This document shows, piece by piece, positions 1 through 8,631 of a DNA stretch of 45,534 bases. Position 1 is the stretch's first letter. Each line of letters begins with the position of its first letter. The DNA lies in assembly GCA_030038195.1 (NCBI GenBank), contig JASHPJ010000151.1:1-45534 (forward strand), in the 5' to 3' direction. The position numbers and the translations under genes were made by a program. This DNA is from Acidobacteriaceae bacterium. Lineage in GTDB: Bacteria > Acidobacteriota > Terriglobia > Terriglobales > Acidobacteriaceae. The notes beneath the pieces are model-generated. The model searched no databases, was not told the DNA's origin, and saw only the letters and a list, made by a program, of their open reading frames with translations.

Positions 1-58
1 TGTTGGCTGGCGGAAGGCCGTAGCCAGGGGCGGCGTTCGCTTGCTCTTGGGTCGCCAC
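1..58 (-). CDS. 5' end of a divergent gene, cut by window edge
   Basis: On the minus strand a GTG codon at 58-56 is preceded by GGAGG (68-64) at a spacing of 5 nt, which is a very good ribosome binding site. The frame then stays open to the window edge and reads MATQEQANAAPGYGLPPAN. Only 19 residues are visible, so no family can be assigned. The Ala/Pro/Gly-rich start resembles a flexible N-terminus rather than a signal peptide. It would be transcribed divergently from the GMC oxidoreductase gene, sharing the 59-379 intergenic region. Confidence 0.4.
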   Translation of the reverse strand, partial: MATQEQANAAPGYGLPPAN

Positions 59-379
59 GGTAACCTCCAGGGACAGGCAAAGATGCGCTTTGTGAGCTAC
101 AGCTCAGTCATCGCGCTGGACGCGACTGAAAGCATATGCTGCTTTTGCCGCTTGACCCAGAGACAACGCAGAAAAACAAGCCATGGCGCGCGGCGCGGAT
201 GCGGGCCTGTGGTTCAAAACCGTTGTGGATGCTCCTGAGCTTCAGAAGATACCACAACGCAGCCGCCGCTGTATGCGGCTATTTTTTCGCTGTGTGGTCC
301 GCGCGGTGCAGGTAGAATCGGAGCGCAGGATCTGCGACAGCAGGGCCGGTGGTGTATTGCGGGGATGGCGGGCGGTGGA
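59..379. other. Divergent intergenic region upstream of the GMC gene
   Basis: This roughly 320-bp stretch lies between the divergent start at 58 and the GMC gene. No convincing gene is seen: the open frames in it are short and conflict with each other. A TAGAAT hexamer at 313-318 is a fair -10 box for the rightward gene, but no good -35 stands 16-18 bp upstream. A T-run (283-288) lies in a locally AT-rich patch. The promoters for both flanking genes are expected here. Confidence 0.4.
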
Positions 380-2245
380 ATGAGTCTGGAAAACGCGGAG
401 TACGAATATATTGTTGTGGGCTCGGGCGCTGGCGGCGGCACGGTAGCGGCGCGCCTGGCCGAAGCCGGCCGGTCAGTGCTGTTGCTCGAGGCCGGCGGCG
501 ATCCCCGCAAACTGGCCGGTGGCGATCCCATTGATCCCAGCGGCAACCGGCTGCCGGTCGACTACGATGTGCCTGCCTTTCACGCCTTCGCTTCCGAAAA
601 CGAAGCAATGCGATGGGACTACTTTGTGCGCCACTACTCCGATGACGCCGCGCAGAAGCGCGACTGGAAGTACCGGGAGTGGTGGGACGGCAAAAGGGTG
701 GACGGCGTCCTCTATCCCCGTGCCGGAACGCTGGGCGGATGCACGGCCCACAACGCGCACGTTCTGATTTATCCGGAAAGCTCCGACTGGAAGCACATTG
801 AAGAACTGACCGGCGACGCGAGCTGGAATCCCAAGCGCATGCGCCGCTACTTTGAACGCCTGGAGAACTGTCGCTACCGGCCGCTGCTGCGGTGGTTGTC
901 GTGGCTCGGCATCAATCCCTCGCGCCATGGCTGGAAGGGCTGGCTGCACACGGAGAAGGCCATCCCGAAGGCCGCCATCGAGGAAGTCAATCTTTCCGAC
1001 ATGATCGTGAGCGACGCCAATACGGCTCTGCAGCTCTCGCGGAATATCGTGCGCAGCGTGCTGGGGCTGCTCCAGAGCTGGGCCGATCCCAACGACTGGC
1101 GCCGGGAGACCGGGCATCTTGAGGGCGTTTGCTATACCCCGCTCACCACCCGGAAGCACGCACGGAAGGGAACCAGGGAGCGGATCCTGGAGACTGCGCG
1201 CAGGCATCCAAACCTGAAACTGCAGCTCAATGCACTTGTGACGCGCGTGCTGCTCGATGAAAGCAATCGCGCAACCGGCGTGGAATGGATGGATGGCGAA
1301 CGACTCTATCGTGCAAGCTGGCGGCCGGCTGAGCAGGCGGGCGAACGGCGCGTAGTGCAGGCAAAGAAAGAAGTGATTCTAGCCGGCGGCGCTTTCAACA
1401 CGCCGCAATTGCTCATGCTTTCGGGCCTCGGCCCGCGCGCTGTGCTGGAGCGGTTTGGCATCTCGGTGCGCGTCGATCTGCCGGGAGTGGGACAAAACCT
1501 GCAGGACCGTTACGAAATCGGCGTGGTTCATCGCATGAACTTTCCGGAGTGGGACGTTTTCAAAGACGTTCGCTTTGCGCCTGGCGATCCGCAATTTGCG
1601 CAGTGGGAGCGCAGCCGCAGCGGAGTCTACACGACCAACGGCGCAGTGCTTGCGGTCTTTCGCCGCTCACCCGTTGCCGCCGGGCCGCCTGACCTGTTTT
1701 GCATGGGGCTGCTCACGGATTTTCAGGGATACTATCCCGACTACTCGCGCGTACTCCGCGAGAAACTCAATTACCTTACCTGGGTGGTGCTCAAGGCGCA
1801 TACGCGCAATCGCGCCGGAGAAGTGACGCTCCGCTCTGCCGATCCGCGTGACATGCCACGCATCGACTTCCGTTACTTTGCAGAGGGCGCCGAAAAAGAC
1901 CTCGACGCAGTGGTAGACGGCATCCGTTTCATCCGCAAGCTCACTGCTCGTCTTCGCGCCAGCGGGCATGCGACAGAAGAGGTTCCCGGCGAGTCGGTGG
2001 AGAGCGACGAGGATTTGCGCGCGTTTGTCCGCAACAACGCGTGGGGCCATCATGCGTCGTGCACCTGCGCCATTGGCCCGCGCGAGAACAACGGCGTGCT
2101 GACCAGTGACTTCAAGGTGCACGGCACAACCGGCCTGCGCGTTGTGGATGCATCCATCTTCCCGCGCATTCCCGGAACATTTATCGTCAGCGCCATTTAT
2201 ACCGCTGCCGAAAAGGCAGCCGACCGGATCCTGGCGGAATCCTGA
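380..2245 (+). CDS. GMC-family FAD-dependent oxidoreductase
   Basis: This is a flavoprotein of the glucose-methanol-choline oxidoreductase family, which oxidises alcohol groups (sugars, sterols, choline, long-chain alcohols) using FAD. The FAD-binding Rossmann motif is at the N-terminus (IVVGSGAGGGTVAARLAEAG). The GMC signature-like stretch with PRAGTLGGCTAHNAH follows at about residues 110-125. The C-terminal substrate domain carries the active-site His region (WGHHASCTCAIG) and ends in VVDASIFPRIPGTFIV. The usual second catalytic His/Asn position is not obvious in this C-terminus, as in some GMC subgroups. At 621 aa it is slightly longer than typical bacterial choline dehydrogenases (about 540-560). 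There is no signal peptide, so it is probably cytoplasmic. The start at 380 (MSLENAEY) has GGTGG just upstream; 365 is an alternative five codons earlier. It is followed by the DyP and cytochrome genes on the same strand, which suggests a shared oxidative pathway. Substrate unknown. Confidence 0.9.
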   Translation: MSLENAEYEYIVVGSGAGGGTVAARLAEAGRSVLLLEAGGDPRKLAGGDPIDPSGNRLPVDYDVPAFHAFASENEAMRWDYFVRHYSDDAAQKRDWKYREWWDGKRVDGVLYPRAGTLGGCTAHNAHVLIYPESSDWKHIEELTGDASWNPKRMRRYFERLENCRYRPLLRWLSWLGINPSRHGWKGWLHTEKAIPKAAIEEVNLSDMIVSDANTALQLSRNIVRSVLGLLQSWADPNDWRRETGHLEGVCYTPLTTRKHARKGTRERILETARRHPNLKLQLNALVTRVLLDESNRATGVEWMDGERLYRASWRPAEQAGERRVVQAKKEVILAGGAFNTPQLLMLSGLGPRAVLERFGISVRVDLPGVGQNLQDRYEIGVVHRMNFPEWDVFKDVRFAPGDPQFAQWERSRSGVYTTNGAVLAVFRRSPVAAGPPDLFCMGLLTDFQGYYPDYSRVLREKLNYLTWVVLKAHTRNRAGEVTLRSADPRDMPRIDFRYFAEGAEKDLDAVVDGIRFIRKLTARLRASGHATEEVPGESVESDEDLRAFVRNNAWGHHASCTCAIGPRENNGVLTSDFKVHGTTGLRVVDASIFPRIPGTFIVSAIYTAAEKAADRILAES

Positions 2246-2287
2246 GCGCTGCGATGTGTCCGGCGACTGCCGCAGCGGAAAAAGTCA

Positions 2288-2317
2288 TTGACAATCAATT
2301 CGATGCAATTCAATAAT
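2288..2317 (+). promoter_or_regulatory. Putative sigma-70 promoter of the DyP/cytochrome operon
   Basis: A perfect TTGACA (-35) lies at 2288-2293, with AATAAT (-10-like) at 2312-2317 after an 18-bp spacer. It sits in the 138-bp gap after the GMC gene and 66 bp before the next start codon. The downstream gene has AAGGAG at a good spacing before its ATG. It suggests that the genes from 2384 onward can be transcribed independently of the GMC gene. Confidence 0.45.
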
Positions 2318-2383
2318 TGCCCACCAGCTTCATAGCGGATAAGCCGGTCATCTCCGCATCATTTCGGCAAGGAGCTACGCGAA

Positions 2384-2842
2384 ATGGCTTACGATGTCCC
2401 CCAATTGCTCCAGATGTCCTCTGCTGACCTGGATTCACTCTTTTCTGCAAGCCCGGCAGGCGACATCCCCAACGGTCCGGCCAAAGGCACGGCAATCGTT
2501 GCGTCAGGCACCGTGTTCAGTCCTGAGATTGCCGAGATCATCAGCCTGTTTGTCTGGCAGGGCAAGACCTTTGACGGCGCGCACGGAGTGCTGCGCAATC
2601 GCATTCTGCCCTTCGGCATCAGCGCCATCGTCGCCGAGGTATACAAGGGCCCGAGCCTGCTCGACAATAAGGAGTGCATCGTCCTCGACTACTCAAAGAC
2701 CTCTGAAGTTGCGCAGTGGATTCGCGACGAAATCCGGCTGATTGCGTCCGATTTTTACCTGGGGCGCGTCTATTGGAGCGGCAAGCCGCTCATTCACTTT
2801 TGTCTCCAGTTCGGCGCAGCCGCCGCTCCGGCGCAGTCTTGA
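2384..2842 (+). CDS. Small conserved-looking protein of unknown function
   Basis: A 152-aa soluble protein with no signal peptide and no membrane segment. I do not recognise the family. The start ATG at 2384 has AAGGAG 9 nt upstream, which makes this start secure. The middle part is hydrophobic and beta-rich (EIISLFVWQGKTFDG, ILPFGISAIVAEVYKG). The C-terminus reads RDEIRLIASDFYLGRVYW followed by SGKPLIHFCLQF, which reads like the core of a small beta-barrel ligand-binding or lipocalin-like fold; this is only an impression. It lies between a GMC oxidoreductase and a DyP peroxidase. The phrase DFYLGRVYW followed by a hydrophobic strand would suit binding of a hydrophobic substrate shared by the enzymes of the cluster. 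Confidence 0.75.
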   Translation: MAYDVPQLLQMSSADLDSLFSASPAGDIPNGPAKGTAIVASGTVFSPEIAEIISLFVWQGKTFDGAHGVLRNRILPFGISAIVAEVYKGPSLLDNKECIVLDYSKTSEVAQWIRDEIRLIASDFYLGRVYWSGKPLIHFCLQFGAAAAPAQS

Positions 2843-2981
2843 ACGCAGCGCACGAAACGGAAAACGCAATCAGCACACTAAACTCATAAGACTGCGGCAT
2901 GCGCAGCGAGAACCGGGCCCCTCGTTTGAGGCAATGCCTGCCGCTTTCCCCGCTCCCGGCGCAAACAGGGACGGGATAGAA

Positions 2982-4301
2982 ATGGATCGCGTCCCCATGA
3001 TGCCGCAATCCAACCTGCTGGTCGCGGCACCGCTCCGCGCGGAGCGCGAGGCGGAGTTACGCGCTCTGCTCGCGTCTATGAACGAGGCGCCGGGCCGCGT
3101 CAATCCAGCCAACGACATCCTTCCTTTCGAGCAGTTCGCGCAGCTTCACGTTGCCCGGCTGGTCATTCTTGAAGACCAGACGGTCAGCGACCTGCACCTC
3201 GCCTATGGAGGCTCCGCACCCAACTATCCGCTGATACTCGCGTTTCTAGCGGACTTCGACGGGTCAGCGGACGCGTTTCGCGCTGATCTGGCCGTGCGCG
3301 CCGGCAAAGGCCTGGAGCGCATCTTTTCCTGCTGCCACGGATTCACAGCCGGCACAGACATTGCACAGTGGATGAAGAAGCACGAAACGCCGCCGGCGAC
3401 GAACTACATCAACTGGCTGGGCCGCACCGTGAGCCAGGTTCGCGAAGAAGATGCGCTGCGGCTCGCGCTTGAAGACCATTTGCAGAGCCATGCCTCGCTC
3501 TTTGCCGCCATGGGCCTGAAGGAAACCCATGCGGCGTTGCGTGAGTTCATGCTAGGCGAGATTCGTGCCGGCCGGCTTGCCGTGACTCCGCAGCCGCCCA
3601 CTCCGCTGGGCTGGCGCCTGCACAATCTGCTCCATCTCGTCGGCGTGCCGCTGTTGCTGCTTTTGCTCGCGCCGCTACTCATCCTGTATCTGCCCATCTT
3701 CGCCATTCAGCTTCGCAGCCGCGAGAAAACTGATCCTGAGATTGCGCCGCGCGTGAAGGCGAGTTACGCAGAGGAGCTGGCCACTATCGAAGACTACGAC
3801 GTGACCAACCAGTTCACGGCCATGGGCAGCCTCAAGCCCGGGCTGTTCCGCCGCTGGACGCTTGCATTCCTGCTGTGGGCGTTGAACTGGACCACGCGTC
3901 ACATTTATACGCGCGGCCAGCTCGCGCGCGTAGGCACCATTCACTTTGCGCGCTGGGTCTTTATCAATGGCCGAAGGCGGCTACTGTTCGCCAGCAACTA
4001 CGACGGCGCCCTGGAAACCTACATGGACGATTTCATCAATAAAGTTGGCTGGGGATTGAACCTGGTATTCAGCAACGGGGTCGGCTATCCGTCATCGCGC
4101 TGGCTCATCCTCGACGGTGCAAAGGACGAGCAGAAGTTCAAGAATTTTCTTCGCCGGCACGAGCTGCCCACGCAGGTCTGGTACAAGGCATATCCCGGGC
4201 TGACGGCGTTCGATCTCAAGCGTAACACCCTCATTCGCGAGGGAATTGAAAAGTCTTCATTGCCGGATGCGGATTTGCGGCAATGGGTGGCGTTGTTTTA
4301 G
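2982..4301 (+). CDS. Membrane protein with two similar modules, unknown function
   Basis: About 439 aa from the ATG at 2982, which has AGGGACGGGA just upstream; the frame is open further upstream to 2742, but that part overlaps the previous gene and lacks a good start. The N-terminal module contains LHVARLVIL, then LAFLADFDG and GLERIFSCCHGF. The C-terminal module contains IHFARWVFI, then LLFASNYDG and GLNLVFSNGVGY. The two modules share the order H-x-A-R-x-V, DG and G-L-x-x-(I/V)-F, so they look like an internal duplication. Between them is a strongly hydrophobic hairpin (VGVPLLLLLLAPLLILYLPIFAI), and a second hydrophobic stretch (LAFLLWALNW) precedes the second module. It ends only 12 bp before the DyP peroxidase start, so the two are co-transcribed. 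Function unknown; a membrane partner of the DyP enzyme is inferred from position. Confidence 0.75.
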   Translation: MDRVPMMPQSNLLVAAPLRAEREAELRALLASMNEAPGRVNPANDILPFEQFAQLHVARLVILEDQTVSDLHLAYGGSAPNYPLILAFLADFDGSADAFRADLAVRAGKGLERIFSCCHGFTAGTDIAQWMKKHETPPATNYINWLGRTVSQVREEDALRLALEDHLQSHASLFAAMGLKETHAALREFMLGEIRAGRLAVTPQPPTPLGWRLHNLLHLVGVPLLLLLLAPLLILYLPIFAIQLRSREKTDPEIAPRVKASYAEELATIEDYDVTNQFTAMGSLKPGLFRRWTLAFLLWALNWTTRHIYTRGQLARVGTIHFARWVFINGRRRLLFASNYDGALETYMDDFINKVGWGLNLVFSNGVGYPSSRWLILDGAKDEQKFKNFLRRHELPTQVWYKAYPGLTAFDLKRNTLIREGIEKSSLPDADLRQWVALF

Positions 4302-4312
4302 AGGAGCAGTGG

Positions 4313-5845
4313 ATGTCTGCAGCGGTGGATTACTCGGATGTGCAGGGGCTGGTGCGCTTCGGCTTTGCCCATATGAACGAGGCCGCGTACCTGCTGCTGC
4401 GCGTCCGCAATCCCGCCGCTGCGCGCGCATGGCTAGATCAGGCGCCAGTCACCACGGCAGCCGACCGCAGCCCCGTGCCTTCTACCGCGTTGCAGATTGC
4501 ATTCACGCACCAGGGGCTTGAAGCGCTGCGCATCCCACAGCACGTCATCGCCGGATTTTCCGCCGAGTTTCTTTCAGGAATGGCCGGAGACGCCAACCGC
4601 TCGCGCCGTCTGGGCGACACGGGCGCGAACTCGCCCTCCGCGTGGCGGTGGGGCGGAGAAGGCAAGATTCCGCATGTGGTGGTCATGCTATTTGCAGAGG
4701 ATGGGCAACTGGATACCTGGCAGCAATCAGTGGCAACACCCCTGTTTCAGGGTGCGTTTGAAGAGATCGGACGGCTGGACACCTCCGATCTGGGCGGGCG
4801 CGAGCACTTCGGCTTCATCGATGGCGTCAGCCAGCCGCAGCTTGACTGGAGCCGCGCGCGCACGGTGAGCGTCAACGGCAATCAGCTTGCTTACGGCAAC
4901 GTGGTTTGTCTCGGTGAATTCCTGCTCGGCTATCCCAACGAATACAGCCGCTACACAGAGCGGCCGCTGCTCGACGCCGGCGAAGCGGGCAGCGACGAGC
5001 TGCCGCAAGCCGAAGACCAGCCTGCGAAGAAGGACCTGGGCAAAAACGGAACCTACGTTGTCATTCGCCAGCTTGAGCAGGATGTGCGCGCCTTCTGGCA
5101 GTACGTGGATGAAGCCACGAAGTCCCTGCATGAAACCGGTTACGGCCTTGCGGAGAGCATGGTCGGACGCAGGCTTGAGGATGGTGCGCCGCTGGTCCCG
5201 CTCAGCCAGTCGCCCGTTCCCGGCGTTGGCGATGCGGGAAGCGCAGCCAGGCGCCGGAAGGATGTACAGCTTAACCAGTTCACCTACGAGTCCGATCCCG
5301 ATGGCGCGAGTTGTCCGATTGGCGCGCACATTCGCCGCGGCAATCCGCGCACGGTCGATCTGCCCGGCCATCCGAAGGGATTACTGGCGCAGGCATTTCA
5401 CCTGCTCGGCTTTGGCGAGGCCAACCTGCACGACGATCTCGTTGCTTCGGTGCGCTTCCATCGCATTCTGCGCCGCGGCCGCGAGTATGGGCCGGCACTC
5501 TCGCCGGGGGAAGCCGTTCAGCCCGCGCCTTCCAACGATCCCGGGCGCGGGCTGCACTTCATCGCGCTCAACGCCAATATCGAGCGCCAATTCGAATTCG
5601 TGCAGAATGCATGGATGGCGCGGACGAAATTCGACGGCCTCACCGAAGAGAGCGATCCGCTGCTCGGCAACCGCGAGCCGGTAAAGGGCTGTCCTTTCAC
5701 CAACGCGTTCTCCATTCCGCAGGATGGCAAGGCGCGCAAGCGCCTGGTGGAGATGCCTCAATTTGTCACCGTGCGCGGCGGAGCGTATTTTTTCATGCCG
5801 GGCATCAGGGCCCTGAGATATTTAAGCAAGACCGGCGGCGCTTAA
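4313..5845 (+). CDS. DyP-type heme peroxidase
   Basis: Dye-decolorizing peroxidases use H2O2 to oxidise phenols, dyes and lignin-related compounds through a heme held by two ferredoxin-like domains. The hallmark GxxDG motif is visible as FGFIDGVSQP, with the distal Asp at about D170. The proximal heme ligand lies in CPIGAHIRRGNPR (about H339), and a likely distal Arg in VRFHRILRRG (about R381). GEFLLGYPNEYS, GTYVVIRQLEQDVRAFW and GLHFIALNANIERQFEFVQ are also typical. At 510 aa it belongs with the longer (C/D-like) classes. No Tat or Sec signal is seen, so it is probably cytoplasmic or associated with the upstream membrane protein. The start at 4313 has GAGGAG 7-8 nt upstream. It sits 12 bp after the two-module membrane protein and 31 bp before the cytochrome gene, so it is clearly in an operon. 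Its neighbour, a GMC oxidoreductase, could supply H2O2. Confidence 0.93.
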   Translation: MSAAVDYSDVQGLVRFGFAHMNEAAYLLLRVRNPAAARAWLDQAPVTTAADRSPVPSTALQIAFTHQGLEALRIPQHVIAGFSAEFLSGMAGDANRSRRLGDTGANSPSAWRWGGEGKIPHVVVMLFAEDGQLDTWQQSVATPLFQGAFEEIGRLDTSDLGGREHFGFIDGVSQPQLDWSRARTVSVNGNQLAYGNVVCLGEFLLGYPNEYSRYTERPLLDAGEAGSDELPQAEDQPAKKDLGKNGTYVVIRQLEQDVRAFWQYVDEATKSLHETGYGLAESMVGRRLEDGAPLVPLSQSPVPGVGDAGSAARRRKDVQLNQFTYESDPDGASCPIGAHIRRGNPRTVDLPGHPKGLLAQAFHLLGFGEANLHDDLVASVRFHRILRRGREYGPALSPGEAVQPAPSNDPGRGLHFIALNANIERQFEFVQNAWMARTKFDGLTEESDPLLGNREPVKGCPFTNAFSIPQDGKARKRLVEMPQFVTVRGGAYFFMPGIRALRYLSKTGGA

Positions 5846-5876
5846 ACGCCGCAATCATGCAGTGGAGGGTACTTCC

Positions 5877-8423
5877 GTGGCTGGAAAGCTCACTCGTTTT
5901 CTCGCAAAATCTCTGCTAGTCGTTGTCCTGTTGGTTGCAGCCTGCTTTGCGGCCTACGGAATCTGGTGGCTCAAACAGCCCAAGCCGGGCCACGTGAAAG
6001 ACGAGGCGTTGCTTGCCGGCCGGGATGCGTCAACGTTTCCCGCCGCCGATGAAGACTACTTCCACGACATGGATGGCGGCATCGATCTCACCGCCGCCGC
6101 GCCGCCCCAAGACAAGAAAGCGCTGATTAAAGGGCGCGATACATGGATCGTGTGGTCGGGTGGCAACGACAAGTTGTGGGACACGCTCGTCTACCGCAGC
6201 GCCGGCGCGCTGGACTTCCTCAAAGTGCTCTCCGACCATCCCGCGTTGCTCAAGATCGATCCGAATTTCAGCCGCGACCATCGCTGGGAGTATCTGGGAT
6301 TGATCAACGATCCGTGCTTTGAAAAAGCCACCGGCCCCGATCCCGACCGCTGGGGACTGTGGCTCGATAAGCGCCGCCCGGACTGCCAGCCCGATCCCTT
6401 CGAGAACGAGCAGAAGTATCCGGGTGTGAAGATCGGCTCGCGCGGAACCATCGTGGATGGCAAGCCATTTCCAGTCGGCTCGTATTACGGCTATGAGACG
6501 GGCATCGTCGGGCTGCGCCTGTTTCCCAATCCCGCATTCAACAGCGCGGCTGCCAGGCGCTGGGACCCGGTGCGCTATTACACCGATCCTTCGTATTACA
6601 ACGACAAGAAACTCATCCGCCCCTATCGCGTAGGCATGTCGTGCGGCTTTTGCCATATCGGGCCGAACCCGGTGAAGCCGCCCGCTGATCCCGACAATCC
6701 CAAGTGGGAGAATCTCAGCTCTGAAGTCGGCGCGCAATATTTCTGGATCGATCGCATCTTCTACTGGGAGGGCGATCAGTCGAACTTCGTCTGGCAGTTG
6801 TTCCACACCTCGCGTCCCGGCTCGCTCGACACATCGTTCATCTCCACCGACAACATCAACAACCCGCGCACGATGAATGCGGTGTATCTGCTGCAGGAGC
6901 GGCTGGACAACGCGCTGCGCTGGGGCAAGGAATCGCTCGAAGGACCACAGCGCGACAACAGGCAGCTCAACGATTATGTGAGCAGCGGTCCGCTGACCCG
7001 GTACTTCACGCCGCCGGGCACCGTCTACACGCCGCGCGTGCTCAAGGACGGCGCGGACTCGGTGGGCGTGCTGGGCGCACTGAATCGCGTCTTCCTCAAC
7101 ATCGGCACCTTCAGCGAGGAATGGCTGCTCCACTTCAACGCGCTGGTGGGCGGAAAGAAAGTGAGCCCGATTCCGATCGCCGTCGCGCGCAAGAACTCTG
7201 CGTACTTCGCGGCTACCGAGAACCAGACGCCGGATATGGCGCTGTTCCTGATAGCCGCCAGCGGACCGCATCATCTGGCCGATGCGCCCGGAGGCGCGGC
7301 GATCCTCAAGAAAGACGAGAACCTGGTGCCGCGTGGCAAGCAGGTCTTTGCCGAGCGCTGCGCGCGTTGCCACTCGAGCAAGCTGCCCGATCCGCCCGCC
7401 GATCTCCAGTCTATCGGCATGGAGAACGGCGGCGGCTGCGCGGGCAAGAACTACCTGAGCTGCTGGAATCGGTACTGGGCGTGGACGCAGACCGACGACT
7501 TCAAGCAGAAGATGACAAAGATCGTTGCAGCGCCGGACTTCCTCGACCACAATTATTTATCGACCGAGCTGCGCGTGCCGGTCACGCTGCTGCAGACAAA
7601 TGCCTGCAGTCCGCTGGCCACCAACGCAATCGCAGACAACATCTGGGACAACTTCTCTTCGCAGTCGTACAAAGATCTGCCATCCGTGGGAACCATCACC
7701 TGGTACGATCCGTTTACCGGAGAGCCGAAACAGTATGTGATGCCTGCCGGTGGCCGCGGCTATACGCGTCCGCCGTCGCTGGTGAGCCTGTGGTCCACGG
7801 CGCCGTTCCTGCTCAACAACAGCGTGGGCAAGTTCAATCCCGATCCGTCGGTGCAGGGAAGGCTCGATTCGTTCCAGGACTCGATCGAGCAGATGCTGTG
7901 GCCCGAGAAACGCGACAAGGACGAGGTGCTGGGTGACAAGATTCCCGGCAAGATCGACCGCACCACGCAGACCAGCTATCTGCGCATCTCCTACGGCTAC
8001 CTGCCTGACGCGCTGCAGAGCCTGCGCGGCATTGCGCGCTTCTTCCCTTGGCTGATCGACGACAAGGACAAGATGATCCAGATCGGACCGATTCCGAAAG
8101 GCACGCCGGTCGGCTTGCTCACCAACATCGACCCGCTCGGCGAGAGCACGGATCCTGCGGCCAGGCTTGCGCACGACAAGCAGTTGCTCGACCTGGTGGT
8201 GAAGATCAGCGCCGACCTGGCGAAGCTGCCGCCGGGAGCCACAGACGAGCAGGCGCGCCAGGTCTTCTCAAATGTTGCAGAGCAGATGCTGAGCCTGAGC
8301 AAATGCCCTGACCTGATCGTGAACCGCGGCCACTACTTCGGCACGAGCGAATTTGCCGGCGGCGAGCCGGGTCTGAGCGATGACGACAAGCGCGCCTTGA
8401 TCGCATTCCTCAAGCGGTTCTGA
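5877..8423 (+). CDS. Large membrane-anchored diheme c-type cytochrome
   Basis: An 848-aa protein with an N-terminal signal anchor (SLLVVVLLVAACFAAYGIWW) and a periplasmic body. Two heme c attachment motifs are visible: C256-GFC-H260 and C495-ARC-H499, about 240 residues apart. That spacing is far larger than in small diheme peroxidases and recalls big diheme oxygenases of the RoxA/LcpA type; I do not see enough to place it in that family. The C-terminal part contains the region GGRGYTRPPSLVSLWSTAPF typical of cytochrome-like domains in cytochrome c peroxidase relatives. The GTG at 5877 is preferred because GGAGGG lies 7 nt upstream. It is last in the operon and is followed by a hairpin terminator. 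Likely role: accept electrons from, or act on the same substrate as, the GMC/DyP enzymes, on the periplasmic side. Confidence 0.85.
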   Translation: MAGKLTRFLAKSLLVVVLLVAACFAAYGIWWLKQPKPGHVKDEALLAGRDASTFPAADEDYFHDMDGGIDLTAAAPPQDKKALIKGRDTWIVWSGGNDKLWDTLVYRSAGALDFLKVLSDHPALLKIDPNFSRDHRWEYLGLINDPCFEKATGPDPDRWGLWLDKRRPDCQPDPFENEQKYPGVKIGSRGTIVDGKPFPVGSYYGYETGIVGLRLFPNPAFNSAAARRWDPVRYYTDPSYYNDKKLIRPYRVGMSCGFCHIGPNPVKPPADPDNPKWENLSSEVGAQYFWIDRIFYWEGDQSNFVWQLFHTSRPGSLDTSFISTDNINNPRTMNAVYLLQERLDNALRWGKESLEGPQRDNRQLNDYVSSGPLTRYFTPPGTVYTPRVLKDGADSVGVLGALNRVFLNIGTFSEEWLLHFNALVGGKKVSPIPIAVARKNSAYFAATENQTPDMALFLIAASGPHHLADAPGGAAILKKDENLVPRGKQVFAERCARCHSSKLPDPPADLQSIGMENGGGCAGKNYLSCWNRYWAWTQTDDFKQKMTKIVAAPDFLDHNYLSTELRVPVTLLQTNACSPLATNAIADNIWDNFSSQSYKDLPSVGTITWYDPFTGEPKQYVMPAGGRGYTRPPSLVSLWSTAPFLLNNSVGKFNPDPSVQGRLDSFQDSIEQMLWPEKRDKDEVLGDKIPGKIDRTTQTSYLRISYGYLPDALQSLRGIARFFPWLIDDKDKMIQIGPIPKGTPVGLLTNIDPLGESTDPAARLAHDKQLLDLVVKISADLAKLPPGATDEQARQVFSNVAEQMLSLSKCPDLIVNRGHYFGTSEFAGGEPGLSDDDKRALIAFLKRF

Positions 8424-8435
8424 GCGGCAGAGAGA

Positions 8436-8474
8436 ATGCTGCGCAGAAAGTGACTTGCCTGCGCAGCATCTTTA
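8436..8474 (+). terminator. Hairpin terminator after the cytochrome gene
   Basis: An 11-bp perfect stem (ATGCTGCGCAG at 8436-8446 with CTGCGCAGCAT at 8459-8469), a 12-nt loop and a short T-rich tail (ctttatcgttt). It begins 13 bp after the cytochrome stop codon and would end the operon. Confidence 0.6.
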
Positions 8475-8570
8475 TCGTTTCATGCGGATCGTCGAGCAGC
8501 AGCCCCGGCGTATCGATGGCGATCCCGCGCGCCTTGCTGGAATGTCTTTAAGAAGCTCTGATTCAGTCGC

Positions 8571-8631
8571 CGTTTTGAAAGGGCACGACTTCAAGCTCAG
8601 GGCAGGCTTGAAGTCGTGCCTTTTCAAAACC
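8571..8631. repeat. Dispersed palindromic repeat, copy 1
   Basis: Two 25-bp arms (8571-8595 and 8607-8631) are inverted copies with only two mismatches; the core is TTTTGAAAGGGCACGACTTC. About 36 bp beyond the right arm (to about 8665, containing CCGATTGCCG and CTGGTTCAT) also match the flank of the copy at 32932-32985. The inner hairpin of the element at 12603-12698 has the same core. The hairpin lies between the cytochrome terminator and the aldehyde dehydrogenase promoter region; no gene is seen in the 390-bp gap. Confidence 0.8.

Noticed and set aside
2742-2981. Upstream extension of the two-module membrane protein
   Set aside because: Overlaps the end of the small upstream gene out of frame and lacks a good ribosome binding site; 2982 has one.
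6030-7550. Long open frame (about 506 codons) on the minus strand opposite the cytochrome gene
   Set aside because: It has no domain pattern and lies opposite a gene with heme motifs and a strong operon context; long antisense frames are common in GC-rich genes.
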